A stretch of DNA of 64,000 nt, taken from NCBI RefSeq assembly GCF_004339745.1, contig NZ_SMGP01000001.1:2790001-2854000 (forward strand), given 5' to 3'. The position numbers and the translations under genes are program-made. This DNA is from Paraburkholderia sp. BL9I2N2. GTDB taxonomy: Bacteria > Pseudomonadota > Gammaproteobacteria > Burkholderiales > Burkholderiaceae. This document shows, in pieces, positions 43,201 through 50,717 of this stretch. Below the pieces are notes generated by a model. The model ran no database searches, was not told the origin of the DNA, and saw only the letters and a program-made list of their open reading frames with translations. Positions within the stretch are counted from its first letter, which is position 1. The number at the start of each line of letters is the position of its first letter.

Positions 43201-46151
43201 GGGCAAGCTTTGACGTCTTCCGGCGTGCCGGCGCACAAGACCCGGCCGCCGCCATCGCCACCTTCGGGACCCAGGTCGATCAGCCAGTCGGCCGCGCGGA
43301 TCACGTCGAGATTGTGCTCGATCACGATCAGCGAATGACCGCTCGCGAGCAGCTTGCCGAACGCCTGCATCAGCTTGGCGATGTCGTCGAAATGCAGGCC
43401 CGTGGTGGGTTCGTCGAACATGAACAGACGTTTGGCAACCGGCTGCTTTGCGCTGCGCGCAGTCCGCGCCTGGGCCGATTCCGCGAGGAAACCGGCGAGC
43501 TTGAGCCGCTGCGCTTCGCCGCCCGACAGCGTGGGCACCGGCTGGCCGAGCTTCACGTATTCGAGGCCCACGTCGACGATTGGCTGCAGCACGCGCAGCA
43601 CTTCGGCATCTTTTGCAAAATACGCGGTGGCTTCGCTCACCGTCAATTCCAGCACGTCGGCAATGCTCAGCGCGCGCGCCGGTTCGCCGCGCTCGATCTT
43701 CACTTCGAGCAGTTCCGCGCGATAACGGCGCCCGTCGCAATCGGGGCAGCGCAGGTACACGTCGCTCAGGAATTGCATTTCGATATGTTCGAAACCCGAG
43801 CCGCCGCAGGTCGGGCAACGGCCTTCGCCTGAGTTGAAGCTGAACATGCCCGGACCGTAGCCGCGTTGCTGCGCGAGCGGCGCCTTGGCAAACAGCTTGC
43901 GGATCTCGTCGAACGCGCCGACGTAGCTCGCCGGATTCGAACGCGCCGTCTTGCCGATCGGCGACTGGTCGACGAACACGACGTCGGTGACCTGATCGGC
44001 GCCGCTCAAACTTGTGAATGCGCCCGGCGACTCAGTGGCGAGACCGAAGTGCCGTGCCATGGCCGGATACAACACGTCCTGCAGCAACGTGGATTTGCCG
44101 GACCCCGACACCCCCGTCACGCAGACGAGCCGCTGCAATGGAATCTCCACCGTGACATCGCGCAGATTGTGCTCAGTCGCGCCTTCGAGCACGATGCGCG
44201 GCGTGGCGGCATCCACCGGACGCTGCGACCAATGCGCCGCGTCGGCCACATGCCGGCGGCCACCCAGGTACTCGCCGGTGAGCGTGCCTGACGAACGGAT
44301 CGCCTCGGGCACGCCGTCGTAAATGATCGAGCCGCCGCGCTCGCCCGGTCCCGGACCCATGTCGATCAGACGATCCGCCGCGAGCATCACGGAGGGATCG
44401 TGTTCGACCACCACCAGCGTATTGCCCGCGTCGCGCAAACGGTGCATGGCTTCGACGATGCGGTTCAGATCGCGCGGATGCAAGCCGATGCTCGGCTCGT
44501 CGAGCACGAACAGGGTCTTGGTGAGCGACGTGCCGAGTGCCGTGGTCAGGTTGATCCGCTGCACTTCGCCGCCCGACAGCGTGCGGCTTTGCCGGTCGAG
44601 CGTCAGATAGCCGAGGCCCACGTCGCACAGGTACTTGAGGCGCGTGCGCACTTCGGCTAGCAGCAGCTTGAGCGCGTCGTCGAGCAAGGCGCTCGGCAAA
44701 CTGATTTCGTCGAAGAAGCGCCGGATGCGCTCGATCGGCATCAGCATCAGGTCATGCACGGTCAAACCCGGCAACGCTTCGAGCTGCCCGCGCGTCCAGT
44801 CGACGCCGCGCGGCAGGAAGCGCTTCTCGGCCGGCAGCACGTCGTCCGCATTGGCCTTGCTGCCGAGGCGCCACAACAGCGATTCCGTTTTCAGGCGCGC
44901 GCCGCCGCAGGTTTCGCACGGCGTATAGCTGCGGTACTTGGACAGCAGCACACGAATATGCATCTTGTACGCTTTCGATTCGAGATACTCGAAGAAGCGT
45001 TTGACGCCGTACCAATGGCTTTGCCACTTGCCGTTCCAATCCGGCGAGCCGTTGATGACCCAGTCGCGCTCGGCGTCCGTCAGCTCGCCCCACGGCGTGC
45101 CGCGGCGGATATCGGCTTTCGCCGCGTAGCGCATCAGATCGTCCTGGCATTCCTTCCACGCGGGCGTTTGCATGGGCTTGATCGCGCCGTCGCGCAGCGT
45201 CTTGCGCGCGTCCGGGATCACCAGCCCGAGGTCGACGCCGATCACGCGGCCGAAACCGCGGCACACTTCGCACGCGCCGTAGGCCGAGTTGAACGAGAAC
45301 AGCGCGGGCTGCGGATCGGCGTAGCGCAGATCGCTTTCCGGGCTGTGCAAGCCGGTGGAGAAACGCCAGATTTGCGGTTCGGCTTCCTGACTGTCCGCCC
45401 CTTCCGATGACGCCGGCAGCACATAGATATTGACGCGCCCGCCGCCGCGCTTGAGCGAGGCCTCGATCGCCTCGACCACCCGCTGCTTGTCCACCGAGCG
45501 CAGCCGGAAGCGGTCGGCCACCACGTCGAGCAGCTTGCGCTTGCCGGTGGGCGAATCGACTTCGCGCTGCGCCTGCACGCGCGTGTAGCCACTGGCCGAC
45601 AGCCACTGCTCCACTTCCTGCTCCGACGCGGATTCCGGCAACTCGACCGGGAACGTGACGACGAGCCGCGGCTCGTTTTCCGCCGTGCGTTCGAGCAACT
45701 CGGCGTAGATCGTTTCCGGCGTGTCGTGGCGCACCTGATGGGCCGTCTTGCGGTCGAACAGTTCGGCCGCGCGCGCGTAGAGCAGCTTCAGGTGATCGTT
45801 GAGCTCCGTCATGGTGCCGACGGTGGAACGCGAACTGCGCACCGGGTTGGTCTGGTCGATCGCAATGGCCGGCGGCACGCCGTCGACGCGGTCGACTTGC
45901 GGCCGGTCCATGCGATCGAGAAACTGCCGGGCGTAAGCGCTGAATGTTTCGACGTAGCGCCGCTGCCCTTCCGCGTAAAGCGTGTCGAACACGAGGCTCG
46001 ACTTGCCGGAGCCGGACGGGCCGGTGACGACCGTCATTTCGCCGGTTCGTACGTCGAGGTCGACGTTCTTGAGGTTGTGCTGGCGTGCGCCGCGAATCTT
46101 GATAGTGCCGTTAGATGCCAATTTTTCCGACCGTCTGAATGAGTGGGCCAC
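40236..46151 (-). CDS. uvrA: Double-length UvrA excinuclease subunit (two UvrA units fused)
   Basis: 1971 residues, twice normal UvrA (about 940). Unit 1 (to about 1000) and unit 2 (from about 1025) each have two ABC modules: Walker A at 44-52 (GPSGSGKSS) and three later GVSGSGKST, and four signatures (LSGGEVQR, then three LSGGEAQR) each followed by a DEPT or DEPS Walker B. Zinc-binding CxxC pairs occur in both units (CPTCGGSGF...CPDCDGRR and CPACEGQGV...CDVCHGQRF). UvrA finds bulky DNA damage as a dimer, so this protein may be a covalent dimer. The start codon is GTG at 46151, directly after GAGAG; a TTG 33 bases downstream is possible. The promoter is under LexA (46235-46263). Confidence 0.93.
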   Translation of the reverse strand: MAHSFRRSEKLASNGTIKIRGARQHNLKNVDLDVRTGEMTVVTGPSGSGKSSLVFDTLYAEGQRRYVETFSAYARQFLDRMDRPQVDRVDGVPPAIAIDQTNPVRSSRSTVGTMTELNDHLKLLYARAAELFDRKTAHQVRHDTPETIYAELLERTAENEPRLVVTFPVELPESASEQEVEQWLSASGYTRVQAQREVDSPTGKRKLLDVVADRFRLRSVDKQRVVEAIEASLKRGGGRVNIYVLPASSEGADSQEAEPQIWRFSTGLHSPESDLRYADPQPALFSFNSAYGACEVCRGFGRVIGVDLGLVIPDARKTLRDGAIKPMQTPAWKECQDDLMRYAAKADIRRGTPWGELTDAERDWVINGSPDWNGKWQSHWYGVKRFFEYLESKAYKMHIRVLLSKYRSYTPCETCGGARLKTESLLWRLGSKANADDVLPAEKRFLPRGVDWTRGQLEALPGLTVHDLMLMPIERIRRFFDEISLPSALLDDALKLLLAEVRTRLKYLCDVGLGYLTLDRQSRTLSGGEVQRINLTTALGTSLTKTLFVLDEPSIGLHPRDLNRIVEAMHRLRDAGNTLVVVEHDPSVMLAADRLIDMGPGPGERGGSIIYDGVPEAIRSSGTLTGEYLGGRRHVADAAHWSQRPVDAATPRIVLEGATEHNLRDVTVEIPLQRLVCVTGVSGSGKSTLLQDVLYPAMARHFGLATESPGAFTSLSGADQVTDVVFVDQSPIGKTARSNPASYVGAFDEIRKLFAKAPLAQQRGYGPGMFSFNSGEGRCPTCGGSGFEHIEMQFLSDVYLRCPDCDGRRYRAELLEVKIERGEPARALSIADVLELTVSEATAYFAKDAEVLRVLQPIVDVGLEYVKLGQPVPTLSGGEAQRLKLAGFLAESAQARTARSAKQPVAKRLFMFDEPTTGLHFDDIAKLMQAFGKLLASGHSLIVIEHNLDVIRAADWLIDLGPEGGDGGGRVLCAGTPEDVKACPESHTGVALLQYDRAMGAAAEPASQGIPLQKALSAARARRAIEGEDVVRIVNAREHNLKALDVDIPHGKFNVITGVSGSGKSTLAFDILFHEGQRRYLESLNAYARSIVQPAGRPEVDAVYGIPPTVAIEQRLSRGGRKSTVATTSEVWHFLRLLYVKLGLQHCIHDGTPVTSQSVESIAAQLLRDHKGQHVGFLAPLVVNRKGVYTDLAKWAKARGNTHLRVDGEFVPVDPWPKLDRFREHTIELPVADIVVSPDNEAELRQALDQTLEVGKGVMHLLAPLDGLHDAISGGHPTAKLGAVKVLSTKRACPVCGTSYPELDPRMFSYNSKHGWCTTCVGTGLALTREQRAVYDDTIVVDDNRGREQSLPSEEQEPEGLVDEPCPDCAGTRLNPTARAVTFDAQAIVDVAQWTVSDTRAWIDTLEMTGRDAEIARDVVSEIGSRLQFLEEVGLGYLSLDRAAPSLSGGEAQRIRLAAQLGSNLQGVCYVLDEPTIGLHPRDNQILLNALRKLGEKGNTLVVVEHDEDTIRRADHIIDIGPGAGKRGGTLVAQGSVADLSAQPDSLTGQFLAQPIVHPLQPRREVVAPGKRTAAVPENWLTVHGGKLHNLRNVTVGIPLSRLVAVTGVSGSGKSTLARDVLMTNLLDAVGRSVLSSPATRRARAAAEEKPAANRRSSVLARTAPRAPLNVTHAWQGCDAITGWETIDRVLEVDQTPIGKTPRSCPATYIGVWDAIRKLFAGTLEARARGYTASRFSFNAGEGRCPACEGQGVRTIGMSFLPDVKVPCDVCHGQRFNPETLAVTWRGKNIGDVLTMEIDEAVEFFAPISNIAHPLQLMKDVGLGYLTLGQPSPTLSGGEAQRIKLVTELSKVRDDITRRGQKPPHTLYVLDEPTVGLHMADVAKLIRVLHRLADGGHSVVVIEHDLDVIAEADWIIDLGPEGGVGGGAIVAATDPEGLSRVAASHTGAALRPVLARSRNNSAVVAGEGTNG

Positions 46152-46234
46152 CTCTCACGGACGCCTCGCGACCGCGCAAGTTCGGTGCGCCGGGCTGGCG
46201 GAAACTCGCGCCGAAGCCCGGCTTGCAACGGGAT

Positions 46235-46263
46235 ACTATACTGTATATTTATACAGTTTTCCA
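46235..46263 (-). promoter_or_regulatory. LexA-controlled uvrA promoter
   Basis: On the minus strand TGGAAA (46258-46263, -35) and TATAGT (46235-46240, -10) are 17 bp apart. The spacer holds CTGTATATTTATACAG (46241-46256), a full match to the CTGT-N8-ACAG LexA box with extended symmetry (ACTGTATA/TATACAGT). LexA there would exclude RNA polymerase. It is 84 bp upstream of the uvrA start codon. Confidence 0.85.
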
Positions 46264-46410
46264 CGACGCGGCCCGGGTGGGCTTTGCAGGCCCGTCAGGC
46301 GGTGACCGGCGGCAAAAATGCGCGCCGCTTGGCGCGGCAGCAAGCGTTGTGCCGTTGGGGAGAGAAAGGTTTAAAGCCGCTCGAAGCGGCGTCGGAGACG
46401 TGAAGCGGCG

Positions 46411-47973
46411 CTATCGCACCAGACTTGCAAGGCGCAACGGTGTGGTAACGGGCGCACATTTCTTGACCGTAGACGCTTTCCGCACTGATCGGCTCCCTGT
46501 CGGCACCGCAGCCCCCGGCGCTGCATCCAGCGCCCCGCTGTTACCCAGCGCATACGCCACGCAGCACTTCGCCAGCACCTCGGTCGGATCGACGAGCCGC
46601 ATCACCCGTCCGCCCGCGCACGCCAGCGTCGCGTCACGCAACAGCAGCGGCAACTCGGTGCAACCCAGCACGATCACCTGGGCGCCTTGCGCGACCAGAT
46701 CGTCGAGCGCCGCGGCGAGATCATCGCAGCACTCGCCCGACGTGACGCCCGCCTTCGCACCCTTCGGTCCGTAGATGGCGTTCATCAGCCGCGCCTGCGC
46801 CGGTTCGCCCGGCGCAATCTGCACGAAACCGCGCGCTTCGAGCGCCTGCTCATAGACGCGGCTCGCGAGCGTGCCCGAAGTGGCGAGCACGCCGACTTCG
46901 CGCACGTCCGGAAAGGTCTCGCGCAGATAATCGGCGGTACAGGTCAGCATATTGACGATCGGAATGCCGAGCGACGGCTGGATCCGCTCGACGAACGCAT
47001 GCGCCGTATTGCACGGAATCGCGATGAGGTCCGCGCCGCCGTCCTCGAGCGTCTTGCAGCCGGCATACAACGCGAGCGTCGGATCGTCGCCGTTGCCGAG
47101 CAGCGCGGCGGTGCGGTCCGGAATCTGCGGATTCTGCTCGACCATGATCTTGATGTGATCCTGATCACACGCGGCGGGCGTATTGCGCACCAGCTTGGCC
47201 ATGAAGTCGACCGTCGCCGCCGGCCCGACGCCGCCCAGCACGCCCACCTTGAAGCGCCGCTCCGGCTGCGCATATTGGGCCGCCGCGACGTAGCGCGCGT
47301 AAACGAGATTGGCGTCGACGAGCGGCACCTCGAGCCGGCCGAGCGCGCGCGCGACCAGCGCGATTTCGACGAGCCCCGGCAGGATGAGCTCCGCGCCCTG
47401 CGCAATGAGGTCCGCGCACGCGGCGCGCAGCAACTCGACCGGGCGGCCATGGAAGCGGCCGTTTAGGATGCCTTCATCGCTATAGACCGCGCTCGTCACG
47501 CAATCGACGCCCGCTTCGTTGCGCGGATGCAGCACGTCGAACCGCGCGGCATCGAAATAACGTTCGAAGAGGCCGTGATGACGGATGGCCTCCGAAGTCA
47601 GCACGCCGATCCGCCGCACCGACGGAAACGCTTGCCGCACGTGCGCCGAGAGCGCCGTCATGATGTTGGCGACCGGCACGGCCACGTTCGCCGAAAGTTC
47701 GTCGATGAAGGTATGGCTGAGGAAGCACGGCAACACGATCGCCTCGACGCCGCGCTTTTCGAACGCGCGCATGGTGTCGAATACGTGAATCTTGAACTGG
47801 GCGCTCGCCTCGCTCTGCGAGGCCGGCCCTTGCCAGGACTGCTGCTCGAGAACGAGATCGAATGGCCACGCCGCGCCCAGCCGGTTCCAGGCGGCGCTCA
47901 TCCGGCACAGGACGTCGGCGCTGGCGAGCTGCGCCGCGCCGGTCACGACACCCAGCGAACGATAGCGATTCAT
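46411..47973 (-). CDS. Tandem aspartate/glutamate racemase fusion protein
   Basis: 520 residues with two Asp/Glu racemase domains. The C-terminal unit (about 240-480) has both catalytic cysteines: Cys321 (IPCNTAHAF) and Cys438 (VLGCTELPLL). The N-terminal unit (1-230) has Cys83 (LPCFLSHTF) but Gly200 where the second Cys is expected (LILPGLVEIALVA), so it is probably inactive or structural. Normal family members are about 230 residues and work as dimers; here both halves of a pseudo-dimer are one chain. A basic, disordered tail (about 480-520) follows. Substrate: an acidic amino acid or related compound, not certain. It lies alone between uvrA and the MFS gene. Confidence 0.87.
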   Translation of the reverse strand: MNRYRSLGVVTGAAQLASADVLCRMSAAWNRLGAAWPFDLVLEQQSWQGPASQSEASAQFKIHVFDTMRAFEKRGVEAIVLPCFLSHTFIDELSANVAVPVANIMTALSAHVRQAFPSVRRIGVLTSEAIRHHGLFERYFDAARFDVLHPRNEAGVDCVTSAVYSDEGILNGRFHGRPVELLRAACADLIAQGAELILPGLVEIALVARALGRLEVPLVDANLVYARYVAAAQYAQPERRFKVGVLGGVGPAATVDFMAKLVRNTPAACDQDHIKIMVEQNPQIPDRTAALLGNGDDPTLALYAGCKTLEDGGADLIAIPCNTAHAFVERIQPSLGIPIVNMLTCTADYLRETFPDVREVGVLATSGTLASRVYEQALEARGFVQIAPGEPAQARLMNAIYGPKGAKAGVTSGECCDDLAAALDDLVAQGAQVIVLGCTELPLLLRDATLACAGGRVMRLVDPTEVLAKCCVAYALGNSGALDAAPGAAVPTGSRSVRKASTVKKCAPVTTPLRLASLVR

Positions 47974-48129
47974 GATGGCTTCCCCCCGTCGTTTTTTTTG
48001 CCGCCCGCCTCGATGGTAGGCGGCTTTTGCGCGGTTGAGGATGACATTATGCAGGCGGACTATGACGTGGGGTCAACCACGAACCACAATTACCCTGTGT
48101 TTCCCGGCGTCGAGCGCACCGGCAAACGC

Positions 48130-49443
48130 CTAGGCCGCTTCGGCGACGCCGTGCGCCGCACCGCGCTTGCGGCGCTCCAGCGTGCCGATGCATACCAGCG
48201 ATACGCCGGCCAGAACACTATAGAACACGGCCAACGGCCACCAGGCGCCCGGATAACGATGCGCGAGCAACGTCCCGATCAGCGGCGTCAGACCACCGGC
48301 CAGCGCGGCGCACACCTGATACGACAGCGAAATCGCCGAATACCTGACGCGCACCGGGAACGCGGTCGACATGAAGCCGGCCATCACGGCGTAGGAACTC
48401 GACATGCACATCACAGCGAGCGCAATGCCGATCACGATCGCCACCGGCCGCCCGGTCGAAACGAGCGCGAACATCGGATAAGGCGACAGCATCGCCAACG
48501 CGGCCGCGCCCTTCAGGAAGCGTCCCGTGCCAATGCGTTGCGCGAACCATCCGGACCCCAGTTGCGTGAACAACTGGATGAACGCGACCACGAACAGGCA
48601 ATCGAGAATCAACGAACGGTCGAGGCCGAGCGTTTGCGTCGTGTAGTTGAGCATGAATGTGTTGACGAACCATGCGCCGGCCACGCCGATCACGTTCGCG
48701 CCGAGGCATAGCAACAGCGTGCGCCACGCATCGCGCACGACCTCGGCGACCGGCAGCGCGGCCACGCGTCGTTGCGCCTTGAGCGCCTTGAATTCCGGCG
48801 ATTCGTCGACACCCGCGCGGATCAGCAGGCCGACCACCAGCAGCACGGCACTCGCGAGAAACGGCAGGCGCCATCCCCAGCCAAGGAACGCGTCCTTATC
48901 CATCGAGGCCACCGCGCGGAACGCGAGCAGCGACAGGATCAAGCCCGCCGGACTGCCGAGCTGCGCGAACGACGCGAAGAAGGTGCGCCGTCCCTGCGGT
49001 GCGTGTTCGCTTGCCATCAGCACCGCGCCGCCCCACTCGCCGCCGATCGCAATGCCCTGCGCGACCCGCAGCAAGACGAGCAGCACGGGCGCCCACACGC
49101 CGGCGCTTGCATAGGTCGGCAGGAAGCCGATGCCGACGGTGCCGATGCCCATGATCGCCAGCGTCGCCACGAGTGCTTTCTTGCGGCCGATGCGGTCGCC
49201 CAGGTGGCCGAACACCAGCCCGCCGAACGGCCGCGCGAAGAAGCCGACCGCAAAGGTGCCGAACGAAGCGAGAGTGGCGAAAAACGGATCGCTGCCAGGA
49301 AAGAACAGCTTGCCGAATATCAGCGCGGACGCCGTGGCATAGATATAAAAGTCGTACCACTCGATCGTGGTGCCGACAAAAGCCGCGGCTGCGGCGCGCG
49401 TCGGTTGCCGGCTTGCGGCGTGGTCGTCGGACTCGTGATTCAT
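48130..49443 (-). CDS. MFS transporter, metabolite:H+ symporter (MHS) family
   Basis: 437 residues with 12 predicted TM segments. The N-terminus (AAAAAFVGTTIEWYDFYIYA) and loop 2-3 motif (GHLGDRIGRKKALVATL) are diagnostic for the MHS group (shikimate, alpha-ketoglutarate and citrate uptake). It is the third gene after an acyl-CoA dehydrogenase and a CoA-transferase, 68 bp from the latter, so it probably imports the organic acid that those enzymes use. Confidence 0.92.
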   Translation of the reverse strand: MNHESDDHAASRQPTRAAAAAFVGTTIEWYDFYIYATASALIFGKLFFPGSDPFFATLASFGTFAVGFFARPFGGLVFGHLGDRIGRKKALVATLAIMGIGTVGIGFLPTYASAGVWAPVLLVLLRVAQGIAIGGEWGGAVLMASEHAPQGRRTFFASFAQLGSPAGLILSLLAFRAVASMDKDAFLGWGWRLPFLASAVLLVVGLLIRAGVDESPEFKALKAQRRVAALPVAEVVRDAWRTLLLCLGANVIGVAGAWFVNTFMLNYTTQTLGLDRSLILDCLFVVAFIQLFTQLGSGWFAQRIGTGRFLKGAAALAMLSPYPMFALVSTGRPVAIVIGIALAVMCMSSSYAVMAGFMSTAFPVRVRYSAISLSYQVCAALAGGLTPLIGTLLAHRYPGAWWPLAVFYSVLAGVSLVCIGTLERRKRGAAHGVAEAA

Positions 49444-49511
49444 GTCTCTGTCTCCAAGGTCTTTCTTCTGGATGGCGCGGCTTCTGCGTGCCGTCGCCGG
49501 GAACTGCGTGT

Positions 49512-50717
49512 TTAAGCTTTGAGCACGCCCGCTTCGAGCAGACGCTGCTGGGTGGCGGCGTCGATACCCAATGCGTCGAGCACGTCGCGCGTGTCGGCGC
49601 CGAGCGACGGTGGCGCGCTGCGATACGTGGCCGGCGTGCGCGACAGCTTGATCGGCGACGCGGTGCCGCGATACTCACCCATCTCGACCACCATGCCGCG
49701 ATGCAAGGTATGCGGATGACGCGCCACGACGTCGACGGTTTGCACCGGACCGCACGGCACGCCCGCGTTGATCAGCGCATGCGCGAGCGGCTCGCACTCG
49801 TGCGTGGCGAGCAGACTTTCGAGCGCGGCCTTCAGCGGCTCGCGATGCGCGCAGCGGCTGCGGTTGTCGACATAACGCGGATCGTCGGCGAGTTCGGGCG
49901 CGCCGAGATGCGCGCACAGTTTCGCGAACTGCCGGTCGTTGCCTACCGCGAGAAAGATCGGCGCCGTCGCTGTGCGATAGCTGTCGTACGGCGTGATGTT
50001 GGGATGCGCGTTGCCGCTGCGCTGCGGCGTGCGGCCCGAGCCGAAATAGTTCGGCAGATGCGGATGCAGCAGCGAGACGCCGCAGTCGTACAACGCGATA
50101 TCGATCGACTGACCGCGGCCGCTCTTCGCGCGTTCGGCGAGCGCGAGCAGAATGCCGGCGAGCGCGTTCAGGCCGGTGACCATGTCGACGACCGGCAAGC
50201 CGACGCGCGTGGCGGGACCGTCACGCTCGCCGTTCACGCTCATCAGGCCGGTCATCGCCTGAATCGCGGCGTCGTAGCCGGGCAAGCCGCCGAGCGGACC
50301 GTCGGGACCGAAACCCGATACGGCGCAATGGATCAGCTTCGGGAAACGCTCGCGCAGATCGCGCTCGTAATCCATGCCCCAGCGCCCGAGCGTGCCGGGT
50401 TTGAAGTTTTCGACCAGCACGTCGGCATCTTCCAACAGCTTCCACAGGATCGTGCGGCCTTCATCGCGCGAGAGATCGACCGCGATGCCCTGCTTGTTGC
50501 GGTTCACGCCCGCGAAGTACCACGCGGTGTCGCCGTAAAACGGCGGCCCCCAGCCACGCGTTTCGTCGCCGTCGGGCGGCTCGAGCTTGATCACCTGCGC
50601 GCCGTGATCGGCGAGCGCCTGGGTGCAGTACGGGCCGCCGAGCACGCGGCTCAAGTCGATCACCTTGATGCCTTGCAACGCGCCTTGCTTGCCATCGTTC
50701 GGAAGCGGTGCGGCCAT
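49512..50717 (-). CDS. CaiB/BaiF (class III) CoA-transferase
   Basis: 401 residues. The start (LQGIKVIDLSRVLGGPYCTQ) and the catalytic region (GLPGYDAAIQAMTGLMSVNG, Asp149) are typical. These enzymes move CoA between acyl groups through an Asp-acyl anhydride. The ATG at 50717 overlaps the stop of the upstream acyl-CoA dehydrogenase (TAATG); a longer frame to 51845 is antisense-like. With the dehydrogenase upstream and the MHS importer downstream it suggests a small catabolic operon for an organic acid: uptake, CoA activation, oxidation. Confidence 0.93.
   Translation of the reverse strand: MAAPLPNDGKQGALQGIKVIDLSRVLGGPYCTQALADHGAQVIKLEPPDGDETRGWGPPFYGDTAWYFAGVNRNKQGIAVDLSRDEGRTILWKLLEDADVLVENFKPGTLGRWGMDYERDLRERFPKLIHCAVSGFGPDGPLGGLPGYDAAIQAMTGLMSVNGERDGPATRVGLPVVDMVTGLNALAGILLALAERAKSGRGQSIDIALYDCGVSLLHPHLPNYFGSGRTPQRSGNAHPNITPYDSYRTATAPIFLAVGNDRQFAKLCAHLGAPELADDPRYVDNRSRCAHREPLKAALESLLATHECEPLAHALINAGVPCGPVQTVDVVARHPHTLHRGMVVEMGEYRGTASPIKLSRTPATYRSAPPSLGADTRDVLDALGIDAATQQRLLEAGVLKA

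Noticed and set aside
41067..43832. Open frame of 921 codons on the plus strand
   Set aside because: It lies antisense inside uvrA, is rich in Arg, His and Gln, and shows no family motif. High-GC genes give such frames by codon bias.
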